Source: a virus
Reading direction: 5' to 3' (one strand)
DNA: 64,000 nucleotides
Virus record (IMG/VR): IMGVR_UViG_3300048790_000078
Location: 22,260-86,259 of that record
Shown here: piece by piece, positions 1 to 8,209 of the stretch
Layout of the letters: the number at the start of each line of letters is the position of its first letter
Numbering within the stretch: the first letter of the stretch is position 1
Translations under genes and position numbers: made by a program
The notes under the pieces: generated by a model
What the model saw: the letters and a program-made list of their open reading frames with translations, nothing else
Databases searched by the model: none
Told to the model about the DNA's origin: nothing

Positions 1-3000
1 ACCGGTTGAGCTGGCGGATGTAAGGCGTCGGCGAAATGTTCAGCGCATCGCAGAAGATCCGCGCCAGCCATTCATCGAAGTCGTCCTTCAACATCGCGCC
101 CTTCGTCTCGAATGGCGAGGCTCCGGTGTGCGGGATGAACTTCACGCGGCGCCGCTTCGCGAGGTTGCCGGCAGCCTGATCGAAGATATCCTGGAATCGG
201 CCGATCTGCAGTTCAGTCCACGTCTCCGGGACCTGGATGATCATCTCCGGTGTGTTGCCGCTCGTGAAGTACTCGGTCTGGCTGACCATTCGATTGACGG
301 CCATCACGGCGTAATCGAGACAACTCTGAACAGGAGAATTCCCACACCAAGATGGCTTGCCGTTGCGACGAACATACACGATTCCGTTCGGCACGGTGAC
401 GCAATGTATCGTTCCTGCGTAATGAACGGTCTTGGCGGTGACCGACATCGCCGTCGAGTGACGCTCTGATACGACGAAACTTTCCCTACACGCTGACGTA
501 TATGGCTTTCCTCCATTTGGGAAAACGGTCTCGCATGGCGGTCTTCGACGAGTAGATGCCGAGAACCCCAGTTTTTGCGCGATCTCCACAAGGTCGGATT
601 CCAATTTATGGCTAACAGTCGTAGCTCTCCAGGCGCTTCGCGGGTGTTTCCCGCGCCCTGATTTACTCGGCCTTTTTTCCAGGCCGCCATCTCCGGCCAT
701 GTAAAACTCCCAGAAAATACGCAGCTGGCGGGCCGTTGCTCCCTTAACTGCCAACGGCACATACTTGTCCGCCGCCTTGCCGAACGCTGCAAAGTAGCGC
801 CCGACTTGCGCGTAACTGCAAATAAAGGCGTGCCCGTTGTAGCCGTCTTTCCCTGTGAGATTGATGCGCTTTAACAAAGCACTGAACACAGGGAACGCGG
901 GAGATTTGGCGTCTTGATTTATTTCGATTCCTCCGGCAGAGCGCAGATTTCCTTCTGCCAGATATGCGCCAATCAAAGCACAGAAGTCATCGCCGCTTAT
1001 CGAGAGAGACCGTTCCTTCGGTTTGGTTTTCGGGAAGTCGACCATTCCTATCTCGACGCCACCGGACCAGACTGACGTGACGGGAATCTTTCGGACTGGG
1101 TTGTTTCCCTTCTGGAGCTCGGCCGCAGTCATTATTTTTTCGTAACGGCGACTCGTCTCCAGCCTGCCTGTCGGAGCCTCCACGAGCATTCTGTGCTCCG
1201 GCGTCACCATGATGTCCATGGATCGAGCGGTAAAGTGAATCATCTCGCCGTCTCTGTCGTAATGGTGAATCGCGCTCGGGCGCTCCCATTCAAATTCTTT
1301 CGTGAGGGTGTTTCTGGTAGCTACCCGCTCCCCGTGCAGCAGATTCCGAAATAGTTGAAAACCTCTCGTCTCGGTCAGGATTTCCGTCTGATCGTCGTAA
1401 CACTGCCCGTAAAGGAATGGCGCGCGCGGGTTTTGCACCGAATAGAACAGCGGCATGCAGGTGCCGTCAACGCTCCGACCGTTCACGACGATCGTGTGAT
1501 ACCCATTCGTCTGGCACGACGGGCACTCGCCGGAGGTCATGTTCACCGATGGAGAATTACCGCACCACGCCGGTTTTCCGTTTCGACGCACATAGAGATT
1601 GCCATTCGGGACTGTCGCGCAATAGACCATGCCTGAGTAATCAACGGTGCTTATATCTGGCAGGCATGTCTCTTTTTGAGACCGGAAACCTACGACGTAG
1701 TGGACTCCGCGATTGATCACGCGGCGTTCACCGTCTTCGAAAATTTCACTCTGTGTCGCCGGCTCTGTCCTGATAGAAGCCGACTTTCCAAGCTTAAGGG
1801 CGATCTCCTGAATTTGATCCGCAAGGCGCTTGCTGCTGGTCGAACATCGATCACGTCCAGCGTGCCCATCACCGAGGTGGAAGAATCTCCAAAAAATTCC
1901 CAGTTGCCTGCGCGTTGCGTTCATAACAACGTCCGGAATCCACTTGTCGGTGGCGTGACCGAACTGCTTCAGATAGCGAATTAAGCTGACGGAATTGAAG
2001 ACGTATGAATTTTCAATCCTACGCGTCCTGTTGCCTGTCACTCGCTTCAGAAGTTCACCGTATTCGATGTCTCCGCGTCCGCCGTGGATTTGTGAAATAG
2101 CAACGACTGCGCCGCGAGGATCATCATTGCACGATCCCTCTGCCATGTAAGCCCCCATGAAGGCGCAGAAATCGTCTCCAGACATCGTGATCGGCAGGAT
2201 GTCTTTTGGTTGGCGCCGTCTTCCACGAACAGAAATTACGGTAACGGCTTGATGCGCGGCGGCGAGGCTCAGCCCACACTTGGCTGCGATCTGCGAATAC
2301 GAATCGCCGGCAGAGCGAAGATCCACGGCTTTCTGATCGACAACAAGCCGAGCGAAATGCTTGTCGTCTTCGCGGCGGGGGAATCGCTGCGGGCCAATTT
2401 CAGTGCCATCCCATCCCGCCGTAAGCGGTACCCGTGTTGAAACCGTATAGTTTGCAGCAAGATCATCGGCGCGCAAGAATAAACCCGTCGCAGTTCTTTC
2501 GGCTTGACGGAAGAGACTATGAGGAACCCGGGTCACCATCATCCGGTGGTTGGGCGTAACAAGCAAGTCAACAAAACGAGACCCGAAAGACTGCATCGGA
2601 CCGTCATACATGTACCCTGTCAAATCGGTAGGCGCTTGCCACTCCAGAGAGCCAGCAGCGTTTCTTGTCGCGAATTCATCACTTTTGCTGGCCGCACTCC
2701 ACGGTAGCCACCCGCGGCGTGTGAGAACTTCGCTGTCTTCCGAATAGCACCCCTTGATCTGCTGAGCATAGGCGGGGTTCGGCGCGTTCGGGGACCAGCC
2801 CTGTTCGTCCCACATCAATTTGATCGTGGCGCCGTCGAGAATGCGGAGTGATTTGCAGACCCTCTGATCGTCCATCACCGGCCAGATGGCGAGCGCGTCG
2901 ATCACGAGCACCTCTTCGAGCAGCATGCTCAGCCACGCCATCCAGTCATGCTCCTGGTCTGGCTTCTCAAAGAACCGCGTCAGGTATTGCACGCGGGGAT

Positions 3001-3445
3001 CGGCGGCCGACCGCTTGTCGAAGTCCTTCGACTTCTCGCCGGGCAGCTTATCAACCTTCCAGACCAGCGGGATCTTGACGATCTGCCGCTTCCGGCGGTT
3101 GATACAGAGGCGCATCACGTTGACAGCATCGGCGAACGCGCGAAGCTGCGGGAAGCTCGGGCCGCCCTGCTCTGTCCGAGGCTGAGAGTTCATGTTCAGC
3201 GTCATCGGATAGTCGGTCACGCGGGGAAGCGTGCCGGGAGGTGCCTGAGGCTTCAGCGGTTGCCCGGGCCCGAAGTATGACGCGCCGGTCACCGTGTCGA
3301 TGTAGTCGCGCGCCACGTCGATGAACGACACCGTCCGCGGGTCGACCTGCACGGTCAGGGCGTTAGCGGGGATCGACGGCAGCCCGGTCTTTGTTCCTTC
3401 GAAGGCGCCTGTGGCGGCATCGAGAGCTTTTGCGAGGATACTCAT
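1..3445 (-). CDS. Phage portal protein precursor with two inteins (partial, runs off left edge)
   Basis: I translated one uninterrupted minus-strand frame from ATG at 3445 to the window edge, about 1,148 codons. Removing two inteins leaves 232 + 51 + 112 residues of a portal protein, the dodecameric head vertex through which DNA is packaged. Diagnostic extein text includes YAVMAVNRMVSQ, GNTPEMIIQVPETWT, GNLAKRRRVKFIP and CDALNISPTPYIRQLNR. The 51-residue middle extein carries a short CPSC...C insertion. The start overlaps the upstream stop (ATGA). The gene lies downstream of terL in the same operon, as expected. The C-terminus is outside the window. Confidence 0.9.
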   Translation of the reverse strand, partial: MSILAKALDAATGAFEGTKTGLPSIPANALTVQVDPRTVSFIDVARDYIDTVTGASYFGPGQPLKPQAPPGTLPRVTDYPMTLNMNSQPRTEQGGPSFPQLRAFADAVNVMRLCINRRKRQIVKIPLVWKVDKLPGEKSKDFDKRSAADPRVQYLTRFFEKPDQEHDWMAWLSMLLEEVLVIDALAIWPVMDDQRVCKSLRILDGATIKLMWDEQGWSPNAPNPAYAQQIKGCYSEDSEVLTRRGWLPWSAASKSDEFATRNAAGSLEWQAPTDLTGYMYDGPMQSFGSRFVDLLVTPNHRMMVTRVPHSLFRQAERTATGLFLRADDLAANYTVSTRVPLTAGWDGTEIGPQRFPRREDDKHFARLVVDQKAVDLRSAGDSYSQIAAKCGLSLAAAHQAVTVISVRGRRRQPKDILPITMSGDDFCAFMGAYMAEGSCNDDPRGAVVAISQIHGGRGDIEYGELLKRVTGNRTRRIENSYVFNSVSLIRYLKQFGHATDKWIPDVVMNATRRQLGIFWRFFHLGDGHAGRDRCSTSSKRLADQIQEIALKLGKSASIRTEPATQSEIFEDGERRVINRGVHYVVGFRSQKETCLPDISTVDYSGMVYCATVPNGNLYVRRNGKPAWCGNSPSVNMTSGECPSCQTNGYHTIVVNGRSVDGTCMPLFYSVQNPRAPFLYGQCYDDQTEILTETRGFQLFRNLLHGERVATRNTLTKEFEWERPSAIHHYDRDGEMIHFTARSMDIMVTPEHRMLVEAPTGRLETSRRYEKIMTAAELQKGNNPVRKIPVTSVWSGGVEIGMVDFPKTKPKERSLSISGDDFCALIGAYLAEGNLRSAGGIEINQDAKSPAFPVFSALLKRINLTGKDGYNGHAFICSYAQVGRYFAAFGKAADKYVPLAVKGATARQLRIFWEFYMAGDGGLEKRPSKSGRGKHPRSAWRATTVSHKLESDLVEIAQKLGFSASTRRRPPCETVFPNGGKPYTSACRESFVVSERHSTAMSVTAKTVHYAGTIHCVTVPNGIVYVRRNGKPSWCGNSPVQSCLDYAVMAVNRMVSQTEYFTSGNTPEMIIQVPETWTELQIGRFQDIFDQAAGNLAKRRRVKFIPHTGASPFETKGAMLKDDFDEWLARIFCDALNISPTPYIRQLNR
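338..1402 (-). other. Intein 2 in the portal protein (LAGLIDADG type, 355 aa)
   Basis: Second intein of the same portal frame. It starts at Cys after extein LYGQ (block A CYDDQTEILTETRGF), has block-B TPEHRMLV, DOD motifs LIGAYLAEG and FYMAGDGG, and ends VPNGIVYVRRNGKPSWCGN before extein Ser-Pro-Val. All expected splicing residues are present (Cys1, block B His, terminal Asn, +1 Ser), except that the penultimate residue is Gly. The endonuclease motifs look intact, so it may still home. Confidence 0.9.
1556..2749 (-). other. Intein 1 in the portal protein (LAGLIDADG type, 398 aa)
   Basis: Splices out of the portal precursor. It begins at Cys (codon 2749-2747) with block A text CYSEDSEVLTRRGW after an extein ending IKG. 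It has a block-B TPNHR motif. It contains a central DOD endonuclease with FMGAYMAEG and FFHLGDG half-motifs, a helix-turn-helix-like stretch (SYSQIAAKCGLSLAAAH), and ends VPNGNLYVRRNGK...WCGN, followed by Ser-Pro of the extein. The usual penultimate His is Gly here. The C-terminal end closely resembles intein 2, so the two are probably related. Confidence 0.9.
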
Positions 3446-3648
3446 GCGGGTGTCAACTCCTGAAGGTCAGCATACGCCCGCTCCATTGCATGACGAGCAG
3501 AGAGCAAATCAGCGTGCCAATCGATATTGCCGTCGAATCGGCCGTTCCGCTCCACGAAGCGCGCCAGCCGCAACAGACGTGCCTTGGCATCGCGCGCGAT
3601 CTTCAGGGCCGAATCGTAGGTTAGCGTCTCAACACTGGGGTATCTCAT
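3442..3648 (-). CDS. Small hypothetical protein (68 aa) upstream of portal
   Basis: Charged, predicted helical protein rich in Arg, Ala and Leu (for example RLLRLARFVERNGRF). Its stop overlaps the portal start (ATGA) and its own start overlaps the previous stop, so it is translationally coupled inside the packaging operon. No family recognised. Confidence 0.7.
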   Translation of the reverse strand: MRYPSVETLTYDSALKIARDAKARLLRLARFVERNGRFDGNIDWHADLLSARHAMERAYADLQELTPA

Positions 3649-3899
3649 GCGGCAACTCCAGCGAGAGAGAGAACGTCGAGCGTCGCCGGACAGGCAGGGG
3701 AGTCCTGTCGATGTTTGTCGGCAACGGCCTCTTGCGCCCCATGCAGCGTGGTCGGGATCCGGCTCAGCGGGATGTTGCCGCTGGCCTTGCAGTCGAGGCA
3801 GTTCCAGCGAACGTGCCGCTCGAACTCGCCGACATTGATCCGGCCGGGCTTCACAACCCGGTACGCGCTACCGTCTTCCATCACCCGAACGGTGTTCAT
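3645..3899 (-). CDS. Small hypothetical protein (84 aa) with CxxC
   Basis: Contains WNCLDCKASGNIPLSRIP, one CxxC pair with nearby His residues, perhaps a metal site. It overlaps the next gene by ATGA. The ATG at 3899 has no good ribosome-binding site of its own. It lies inside a 23-codon frame with a strong AAAGGAGG site (3868-3939), so coupled initiation is likely. Confidence 0.65.
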   Translation of the reverse strand: MNTVRVMEDGSAYRVVKPGRINVGEFERHVRWNCLDCKASGNIPLSRIPTTLHGAQEAVADKHRQDSPACPATLDVLSLAGVAA

Positions 3900-3939
3900 G
3901 GAGACTATGATAAATCAGGCCGGGATGCTGCTGGGACAT
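3868..3939 (-). CDS. Putative 23-aa leader peptide with strong Shine-Dalgarno
   Basis: ATG at 3939 follows AAAGGAGGGGT, one of the strongest ribosome sites in this region. The frame ends 23 codons later, inside the start of the 84-aa gene. It may be a leader that delivers ribosomes to the ATG at 3899. No homology seen; the peptide itself may be dispensable. Confidence 0.35.
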   Translation of the reverse strand: MSQQHPGLIYHSLHEHRSGDGRR

Positions 3940-4402
3940 ACCCCTCCTTTGGTCCTTCAGACCAAGCTGCCCTGATAGCAGTTCTTTGAAAGGGAATTGG
4001 CGATTCTTCTTCCTGCCCTGTCCCGGACCATTTTCGGGAGGGCCGCAGCTTTACCTGAGTCGCTATCCCAGGTAACTGCCCGCGCCGTCCCCGCGCGTGC
4101 GTCGCAAGTCTGCCGGTGAACCGAAGTGTCCCGGATTGCGTCTGGATTGAAGAATCGGCATAAACCCAACTATTGCGGGATTAGCTATCACTTGTGATTG
4201 GTCCCCGCTTTCGCCCCAAGGAATCTCCATAAAGCGAAACCTTGCGGGTGGATCGCCCGCTCGACGAAGTGGGTTTAAGGGTGATGCGGTTGATTTCCCG
4301 CGTGCTGCTTCACTTCGAAATCATGATAGCATAGAGGTGCTGCTTCACAATTCCGCCCGGCCGCCAGCCTGATAACCTGGAACACGGCCGGGTTTCGTTT
4401 CT
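3940..4402. other. 463-bp non-coding gap inside the packaging operon
   Basis: No convincing reading frame on either strand. On the minus strand it holds a promoter-like pair, TTGTGA-16-TATCAT (4351-4324), and potential stems (for example TTTCGC pairing with GCGAAA, about 4205-4245). I looked for a tRNA and found no T-loop or acceptor pairing. It may be a regulatory leader or structured RNA for the portal transcript. Confidence 0.4.
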
Positions 4403-4597
4403 TTACGAGAGCGAGATCCAGAGATCTTTCTGGAAGTGGAGCGGACAACCGCAAGGGCATTTGCCTGTCAGGTAGGTTGCCACCCAGTACGCTTTGAATT
4501 CGTTCGGCGTATTCTCCTGAGGTTTCAGGTGGATGGCTTTCAGGCGGAACTCGATCTCGTTGCCGCGCAGCGCCTGTGGTTCCTTCGGCTTTCTCAT
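4403..4597 (-). CDS. Small Cys-rich hypothetical protein (64 aa)
   Basis: Starts at ATG 4597, which overlaps the stop of the membrane-protein gene (ATGA). The C-terminal half contains CPCGCPLHF, a compact Cys cluster that could bind zinc. No family recognised. It is the last gene before the 463-bp gap. Confidence 0.6.
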   Translation of the reverse strand: MRKPKEPQALRGNEIEFRLKAIHLKPQENTPNEFKAYWVATYLTGKCPCGCPLHFQKDLWISLS

Positions 4598-4848
4598 CGA
4601 AGCGGTTTCACGCTGATGGCCACCAGCAGGATCGTCAGAACGCCGCCAGCGATCCACGCGGCTGGCACGGACCAGAAGTGAACTCCCCACGCAATCGCCC
4701 CGCACGCGGCCACCGTCGCGAAGTCTGTCAGCATGAACGTCACGAGCTTGACGATTCCCAGCCCGGCGGTTCGGGACCAGCTCCGGCAGAGAACGAGCAA
4801 GGACTGCAGCATCGGTACTACGGTGGCGGAAAGTTTCTTTGCGATCAT
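4594..4848 (-). CDS. Small membrane protein, holin-like (84 aa)
   Basis: ATG at 4848 is preceded by AGGAAC. The protein has a basic N-terminus and two hydrophobic segments in the second half (LTDFATVAACGAIAWGVHF and AWIAGGVLTILLVAISV). Size and topology would fit a holin, but no lysin gene is visible nearby, so this is only one possibility. Confidence 0.55.
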   Translation of the reverse strand: MIAKKLSATVVPMLQSLLVLCRSWSRTAGLGIVKLVTFMLTDFATVAACGAIAWGVHFWSVPAAWIAGGVLTILLVAISVKPLR

Positions 4849-4964
4849 TTTGTTCCTGTTCGAGTAGTTCCCATCGAGATCCGGATTCTGCCGCTTAACT
4901 ACGACGAAACCACCGGCTGCGTATGACCTGGAGAAATGAGCCGCCCGCATACGGCCCGAGCAAT

Positions 4965-5243
4965 CTACCCGAACTTGAAGTTTGCTGGCAACACCGGCCG
5001 CACCTTGCGGACTTCCACTGCGATCGGTCGGCCCTGCGATCCTTCCGACAGGCGGAACTCAACCTGGTCGCCTTCGAGGATACTGCCATGGTCCGCCACG
5101 TTCTTGCTGTGGCAGAACACCTCGGAGCCGTCAGGGAGAATAATGAAGCCGAAATTACGTTGTGGGTTTGGTTCGTTCCACTGAAACCACTTTACGGTTC
5201 CTCGGACACGAACTGCAGGATCGATGGATGTCGTTGAAGGCAT
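4965..5243 (-). CDS. Cold-shock-domain protein (CspA family)
   Basis: 92 aa with a single cold-shock OB fold: VRGTVKWFQWN at the first strand, NFGFI as RNP1 and VFCHSKNV as RNP2, then a GDQVEFRL strand. Family members bind single-stranded RNA or DNA and melt RNA structure. The usual lysine-glycine before FGFI is replaced by RN. It sits immediately downstream of terL, an unusual place for a Csp, and may act on late transcripts. Confidence 0.85.
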   Translation of the reverse strand: MPSTTSIDPAVRVRGTVKWFQWNEPNPQRNFGFIILPDGSEVFCHSKNVADHGSILEGDQVEFRLSEGSQGRPIAVEVRKVRPVLPANFKFG

Positions 5244-5269
5244 GCAGCTTTGAGAACCATGTTACACCG

Positions 5270-6805
5270 TCAGAGCATAAAAGTGGAATTAGTGGAGATA
5301 TCCTCGAATCCCGGTTGCTTGATTTCCGGTTCGTCGGAGAAGGGTTTGAAGACTCCGGAGACGGCCGTCTGGTTCTTGCGCGCGGCGGCATCGCTGTCGG
5401 CCTGCCCCTCATAGAACTTCATCAGCGCTTCAGCCGAAGATAGATCGAAGAGCTTCGATACTGCGTACACCAGCACGTCCAGCCTGTTCGGAGATCGCCC
5501 GAGACGCTGTTTGATCTCCGGCGTGGTATCGCCCTGTTTGACGGAGCACATCTCCTCTTCGAGCGCATAGAAGTTCCCGCAGTGAACGATCTTTGTCCCA
5601 TCGTTCTGCGTGTACAGCAGGCTGACGGGCTCGGCTCGGACTGCCTTCCCGTGCGAGGCGTTGACCATCTCGACCGGTGTGTTCGGGTTGGCATGCCGAA
5701 GGACTTCAAGGACCATCGCGCCGCCGTAGTTCTTTTCAGCGACCACCAGATCGGCGCCCCACTTGATCCTGAGATCCTCCACCTTGCGCGCCCAGGCGGC
5801 CGGTGGCCCGTTCATTGTGCCATCTTCGAGCACGTAACCTCGATCGTCGATTCCCTTGCCAACCACGATGATGCCGACGTCGTCACCCTGCCCGATCCCT
5901 TCACCTGACGTGCCCGATGGATCGACGGCAATGATGATCCGCCGCATCGGCACCGGAAGCGATTGCGGAGTCGCCTGGTTGCCGCGGGCGGCCGAGATCG
6001 CACTCAGCGTCCATAGGGCGCCGGCGAGTTCATCCTGATCCATCCCTTCGAGGAAGCGTAACCGCATTGCCAGCGGCATCGCGGCCAGCGACCGCATGTA
6101 CTCTTCCGAGAGGTGCGGATTGTCTTTCGGGTTCATCCGCAAGCTGGCGTATAGGGACCGGTCCAATCTGCGCTCGCGTTCCATCGGGTCAAGCCCGAGA
6201 TCGTACTCGACATATGACCAGTGGCTCTTGCCGACTGGGTTGAGATCGTCGTATTCCTTCTGCAGCAACCGGCCCTTTGGATTCTCCGACGTTGCCATGT
6301 CCGGATTGAAGACTTCCTGCGAAAGCCGGGTGCGCGTCTTCAGGATGGACTGGTAGGAGATCTGCGAGACTTCATTATGATGCAGCCCGACAAATTCACG
6401 GCCGAGGATCTTGTCCACGCGCTCTTTATCGTCGAGGCCGCCGATCCAGTATTCCGCTTTGTTCCAGAACTCCAGGCGCATCTCGCCGCGGGCGTTGACC
6501 TGCCGAATGTTTCCGTCAGCGGCGCTGAGGCCAGGGTAGAAGTTCGCGAGCACCTTGGGAATAGTGTCGAGCCACAAGCTGTTGACGGCATCGACCATGT
6601 GCAGCCGGAGACTTGCCTGCCGCGCGCTGGGGAAGTGAATGGCGCGGCCGATCATCTGGCGCACGATGATGGTTGTCTTCGTCGATCGCGCTCCACCCAC
6701 GAGCTTGATGTACCGCTTCGTCGGGTCGCGCATCAGCCCCAGAGCTTCGTTCTGCTTTGGGGTGATCTGAAAGATCGGCGACGCCGTGAGGTTCGGAGGC
6801 GTCAC
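5270..6805 (-). CDS. terL: Terminase large subunit (ATPase-nuclease packaging motor)
   Basis: 511 aa, full length for the family. The N-terminal ATPase has a Walker A-like GGARSTKTT near residue 37 and a strand EFVGLHHNEVSQ in the Walker B region. The C-terminal RNase H-like nuclease carries the acidic motifs IIAVDPSGTSG, DLVVAEKNYGG and SPNRLDVLVYAVSKL. It cuts concatemeric DNA and pumps it through the portal, whose gene lies downstream. Start overlaps the preceding small gene by ATGA. Confidence 0.95.
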   Translation of the reverse strand: MTPPNLTASPIFQITPKQNEALGLMRDPTKRYIKLVGGARSTKTTIIVRQMIGRAIHFPSARQASLRLHMVDAVNSLWLDTIPKVLANFYPGLSAADGNIRQVNARGEMRLEFWNKAEYWIGGLDDKERVDKILGREFVGLHHNEVSQISYQSILKTRTRLSQEVFNPDMATSENPKGRLLQKEYDDLNPVGKSHWSYVEYDLGLDPMERERRLDRSLYASLRMNPKDNPHLSEEYMRSLAAMPLAMRLRFLEGMDQDELAGALWTLSAISAARGNQATPQSLPVPMRRIIIAVDPSGTSGEGIGQGDDVGIIVVGKGIDDRGYVLEDGTMNGPPAAWARKVEDLRIKWGADLVVAEKNYGGAMVLEVLRHANPNTPVEMVNASHGKAVRAEPVSLLYTQNDGTKIVHCGNFYALEEEMCSVKQGDTTPEIKQRLGRSPNRLDVLVYAVSKLFDLSSAEALMKFYEGQADSDAAARKNQTAVSGVFKPFSDEPEIKQPGFEDISTNSTFML

Positions 6806-6996
6806 TGCTTTGGACCGAACCGAGCCCGAAGATCCGCCATGTCGCTGGCCCGCTGCACACGTTTGGCCTTGTCGGTCGAGAGCTCCTCTCCTGTTCGGCG
6901 TGACTTCCAGATGCGCCGGATGCCGCCAGGTACGACATCCTCACGTACCACGTCCCAGCCGCGCGAGTGGAGGTAATCTGTCGTCGGCAGTTTCAT
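6802..6996 (-). CDS. Small basic hypothetical protein (64 aa)
   Basis: Contains YLHSRGWDVVREDVVPGG and a basic C-terminus. Coupled by ATGA to terL downstream and to the 144-aa gene upstream. No family recognised; its conserved operon position suggests a packaging-associated role. Confidence 0.65.
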   Translation of the reverse strand: MKLPTTDYLHSRGWDVVREDVVPGGIRRIWKSRRTGEELSTDKAKRVQRASDMADLRARFGPKQ

Positions 6997-7427
6997 TGGC
7001 CTGCGATGAAGTTCTCAACCAGAGCCGTGGTCTCCGCGCTGGGCACGTACTCTTCGCAGTTCTGGATCCCAGCATGGCGGTAGCTCGGCGAGCCCATGCC
7101 GACCGTCACCTTCAGCCAGCCGTCGCCTGGCCGCATCTCGCTGGACAGAACATGCCTGCCGTCGAAATCAGCTTCCTCCTCGACTCCACCGAACCCGCCC
7201 TGATTGTCGATATAGAACGTCTGCCCGCGGTACACGACCTTCACCGCCTCGCGGATCTGCCCTTCCATCCCTTCGCACCACCAGCCCGGCTTCGCGGCGC
7301 CCATGACCACCTTGACCTTCGAGCATTCCGCTGGCTCACCGTTCCAGAACGTGTGCGACATGCGCGCGGCCCGGGAGAACGGCTTCACCCGCTTTGGCTT
7401 CTTGAGGAACATGCGACTGGCGCTCAT
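6993..7427 (-). CDS. Hypothetical protein (144 aa)
   Basis: Basic N-terminus (MSASRMFLKKPKRVKPF) followed by a beta-rich, Trp- and Gly-rich body (KPGWWCEGMEG, YIDNQGGFGGV). Coupled by ATGA at both ends. Possibly DNA- or virion-associated; function unknown. Confidence 0.65.
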   Translation of the reverse strand: MSASRMFLKKPKRVKPFSRAARMSHTFWNGEPAECSKVKVVMGAAKPGWWCEGMEGQIREAVKVVYRGQTFYIDNQGGFGGVEEEADFDGRHVLSSEMRPGDGWLKVTVGMGSPSYRHAGIQNCEEYVPSAETTALVENFIAGQ

Positions 7428-7495
7428 TGGCCAAAGCGCAAAAGAGGCCGGGGCCGCACCAGCCAGAACTTGTCAGGCGACACCGCAATTCTCAT
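7424..7495 (-). CDS. Tiny 23-aa protein coupled on both sides
   Basis: ATG at 7495 overlaps the upstream stop (ATGA) and its own stop overlaps the downstream ATG (ATGA), so it exactly bridges two genes that otherwise would be separated by 64 bp. Peptide is basic with an RPRPLLRF stretch. It may be a functional microprotein or simply a ribosome bridge. Confidence 0.5.
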   Translation of the reverse strand: MRIAVSPDKFWLVRPRPLLRFGQ

Positions 7496-7749
7496 TTGTG
7501 CCCCGCGAAGAAGAGCGGCGGCGCCACCGCGTCAAAATTTCTCTTATGGATCTTCACCGTCCCTGCCGGCGTCGCCTCGCACGTCATCTGGAACCACTCA
7601 TCGATCGTGGACATGCCGTCGATCTCGGAGCCGGACTTCACCCGCATCATCCATCTCACCAGATTACCCTCGCGCGAAGTCACGGCCACCATGTCTTCGC
7701 CCTTGGTTAGCAGGTCGCCGGGCTGTGGGTCACGTCTTGAATCAGCCAT
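7492..7749 (-). CDS. Hypothetical protein (85 aa)
   Basis: Begins MADSRRDPQPGDLLTKGEDM, which resembles small beta-barrel phage proteins, and has an EWFQMTCEATPAG stretch. TAATG overlap with the previous stop, ATGA overlap with the next ORF. Unrecognised. Confidence 0.65.
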   Translation of the reverse strand: MADSRRDPQPGDLLTKGEDMVAVTSREGNLVRWMMRVKSGSEIDGMSTIDEWFQMTCEATPAGTVKIHKRNFDAVAPPLFFAGHK

Positions 7750-7964
7750 TACTGACCACCTCTCGCTTTCAGGATCGCTTCGCTGGCCTCAAACGATTCG
7801 TCGGATTCCACCGTGGAGCACGTCGGACAGGGAATCCCGGCAGCGTATCCGTGCGGGCACTCGTTCGGCCCGCCGGCAGATTGCCATGGCACGAACTCTT
7901 TCGGGTCCACGCCGTCGATCGCCTTCGCGGCTACCGGGCGGGTTGGATCGAAGTCTTCCATCAT
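7749..7964 (-). CDS. Small zinc-ribbon-like protein (71 aa)
   Basis: Contains CPHGYAAGIPCPTC, a C-x9-CxxC knuckle. Start placed at ATG 7964, where ATGA overlaps the stop of the membrane-protein gene. Likely a structural zinc site; role unknown. Confidence 0.65.
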   Translation of the reverse strand: MMEDFDPTRPVAAKAIDGVDPKEFVPWQSAGGPNECPHGYAAGIPCPTCSTVESDESFEASEAILKARGGQ

Positions 7965-8209
7965 CGATACCACCACGACCACACTGCGGTTCCTGCCACC
8001 ATGAGCGCTACGCCGTAAACCACAAACATGACGAACGCAGGTATCAGATGGTCAAACGTCCGATTGAACGGCTCCCACGTTGCATCGAAGGCGGCTGTCT
8101 GCCGATCGGTTCCACGCGCTTTATTGAAGGCATCTATGGCTTTGCCGTGATCCCTTACCGCACGGGCCCACAGCCACGGCCCTTGCAGGAACACGATTAC
8201 CTTTCTCAT
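7961..8209 (-). CDS. Small membrane-anchored protein (82 aa)
   Basis: Starts at ATG 8209, overlapping the upstream stop (TAATG). Soluble basic N-terminus, then one strong hydrophobic segment near the C-terminus (IPAFVMFVVYGVALMVAG) ending in aromatic residues. Could be an accessory lysis or virion membrane protein. Confidence 0.6.
   Translation of the reverse strand: MRKVIVFLQGPWLWARAVRDHGKAIDAFNKARGTDRQTAAFDATWEPFNRTFDHLIPAFVMFVVYGVALMVAGTAVWSWWYR

Noticed and set aside
4160-4300. Possible tRNA in the 463-bp gap
   Set aside because: No TTCRANY T-loop, anticodon arm or acceptor stem could be drawn.
4275-4460. 61-codon minus-strand frame
   Set aside because: Starts inside another gene in a different frame, without a ribosome site, and does not look protein-like.
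6221-8018. Long plus-strand frames antisense to terL and its neighbours
   Set aside because: The minus-strand terL is certain and neighbouring minus genes are coupled by ATGA; the Arg/Pro-rich antisense frames are by-products of high GC.
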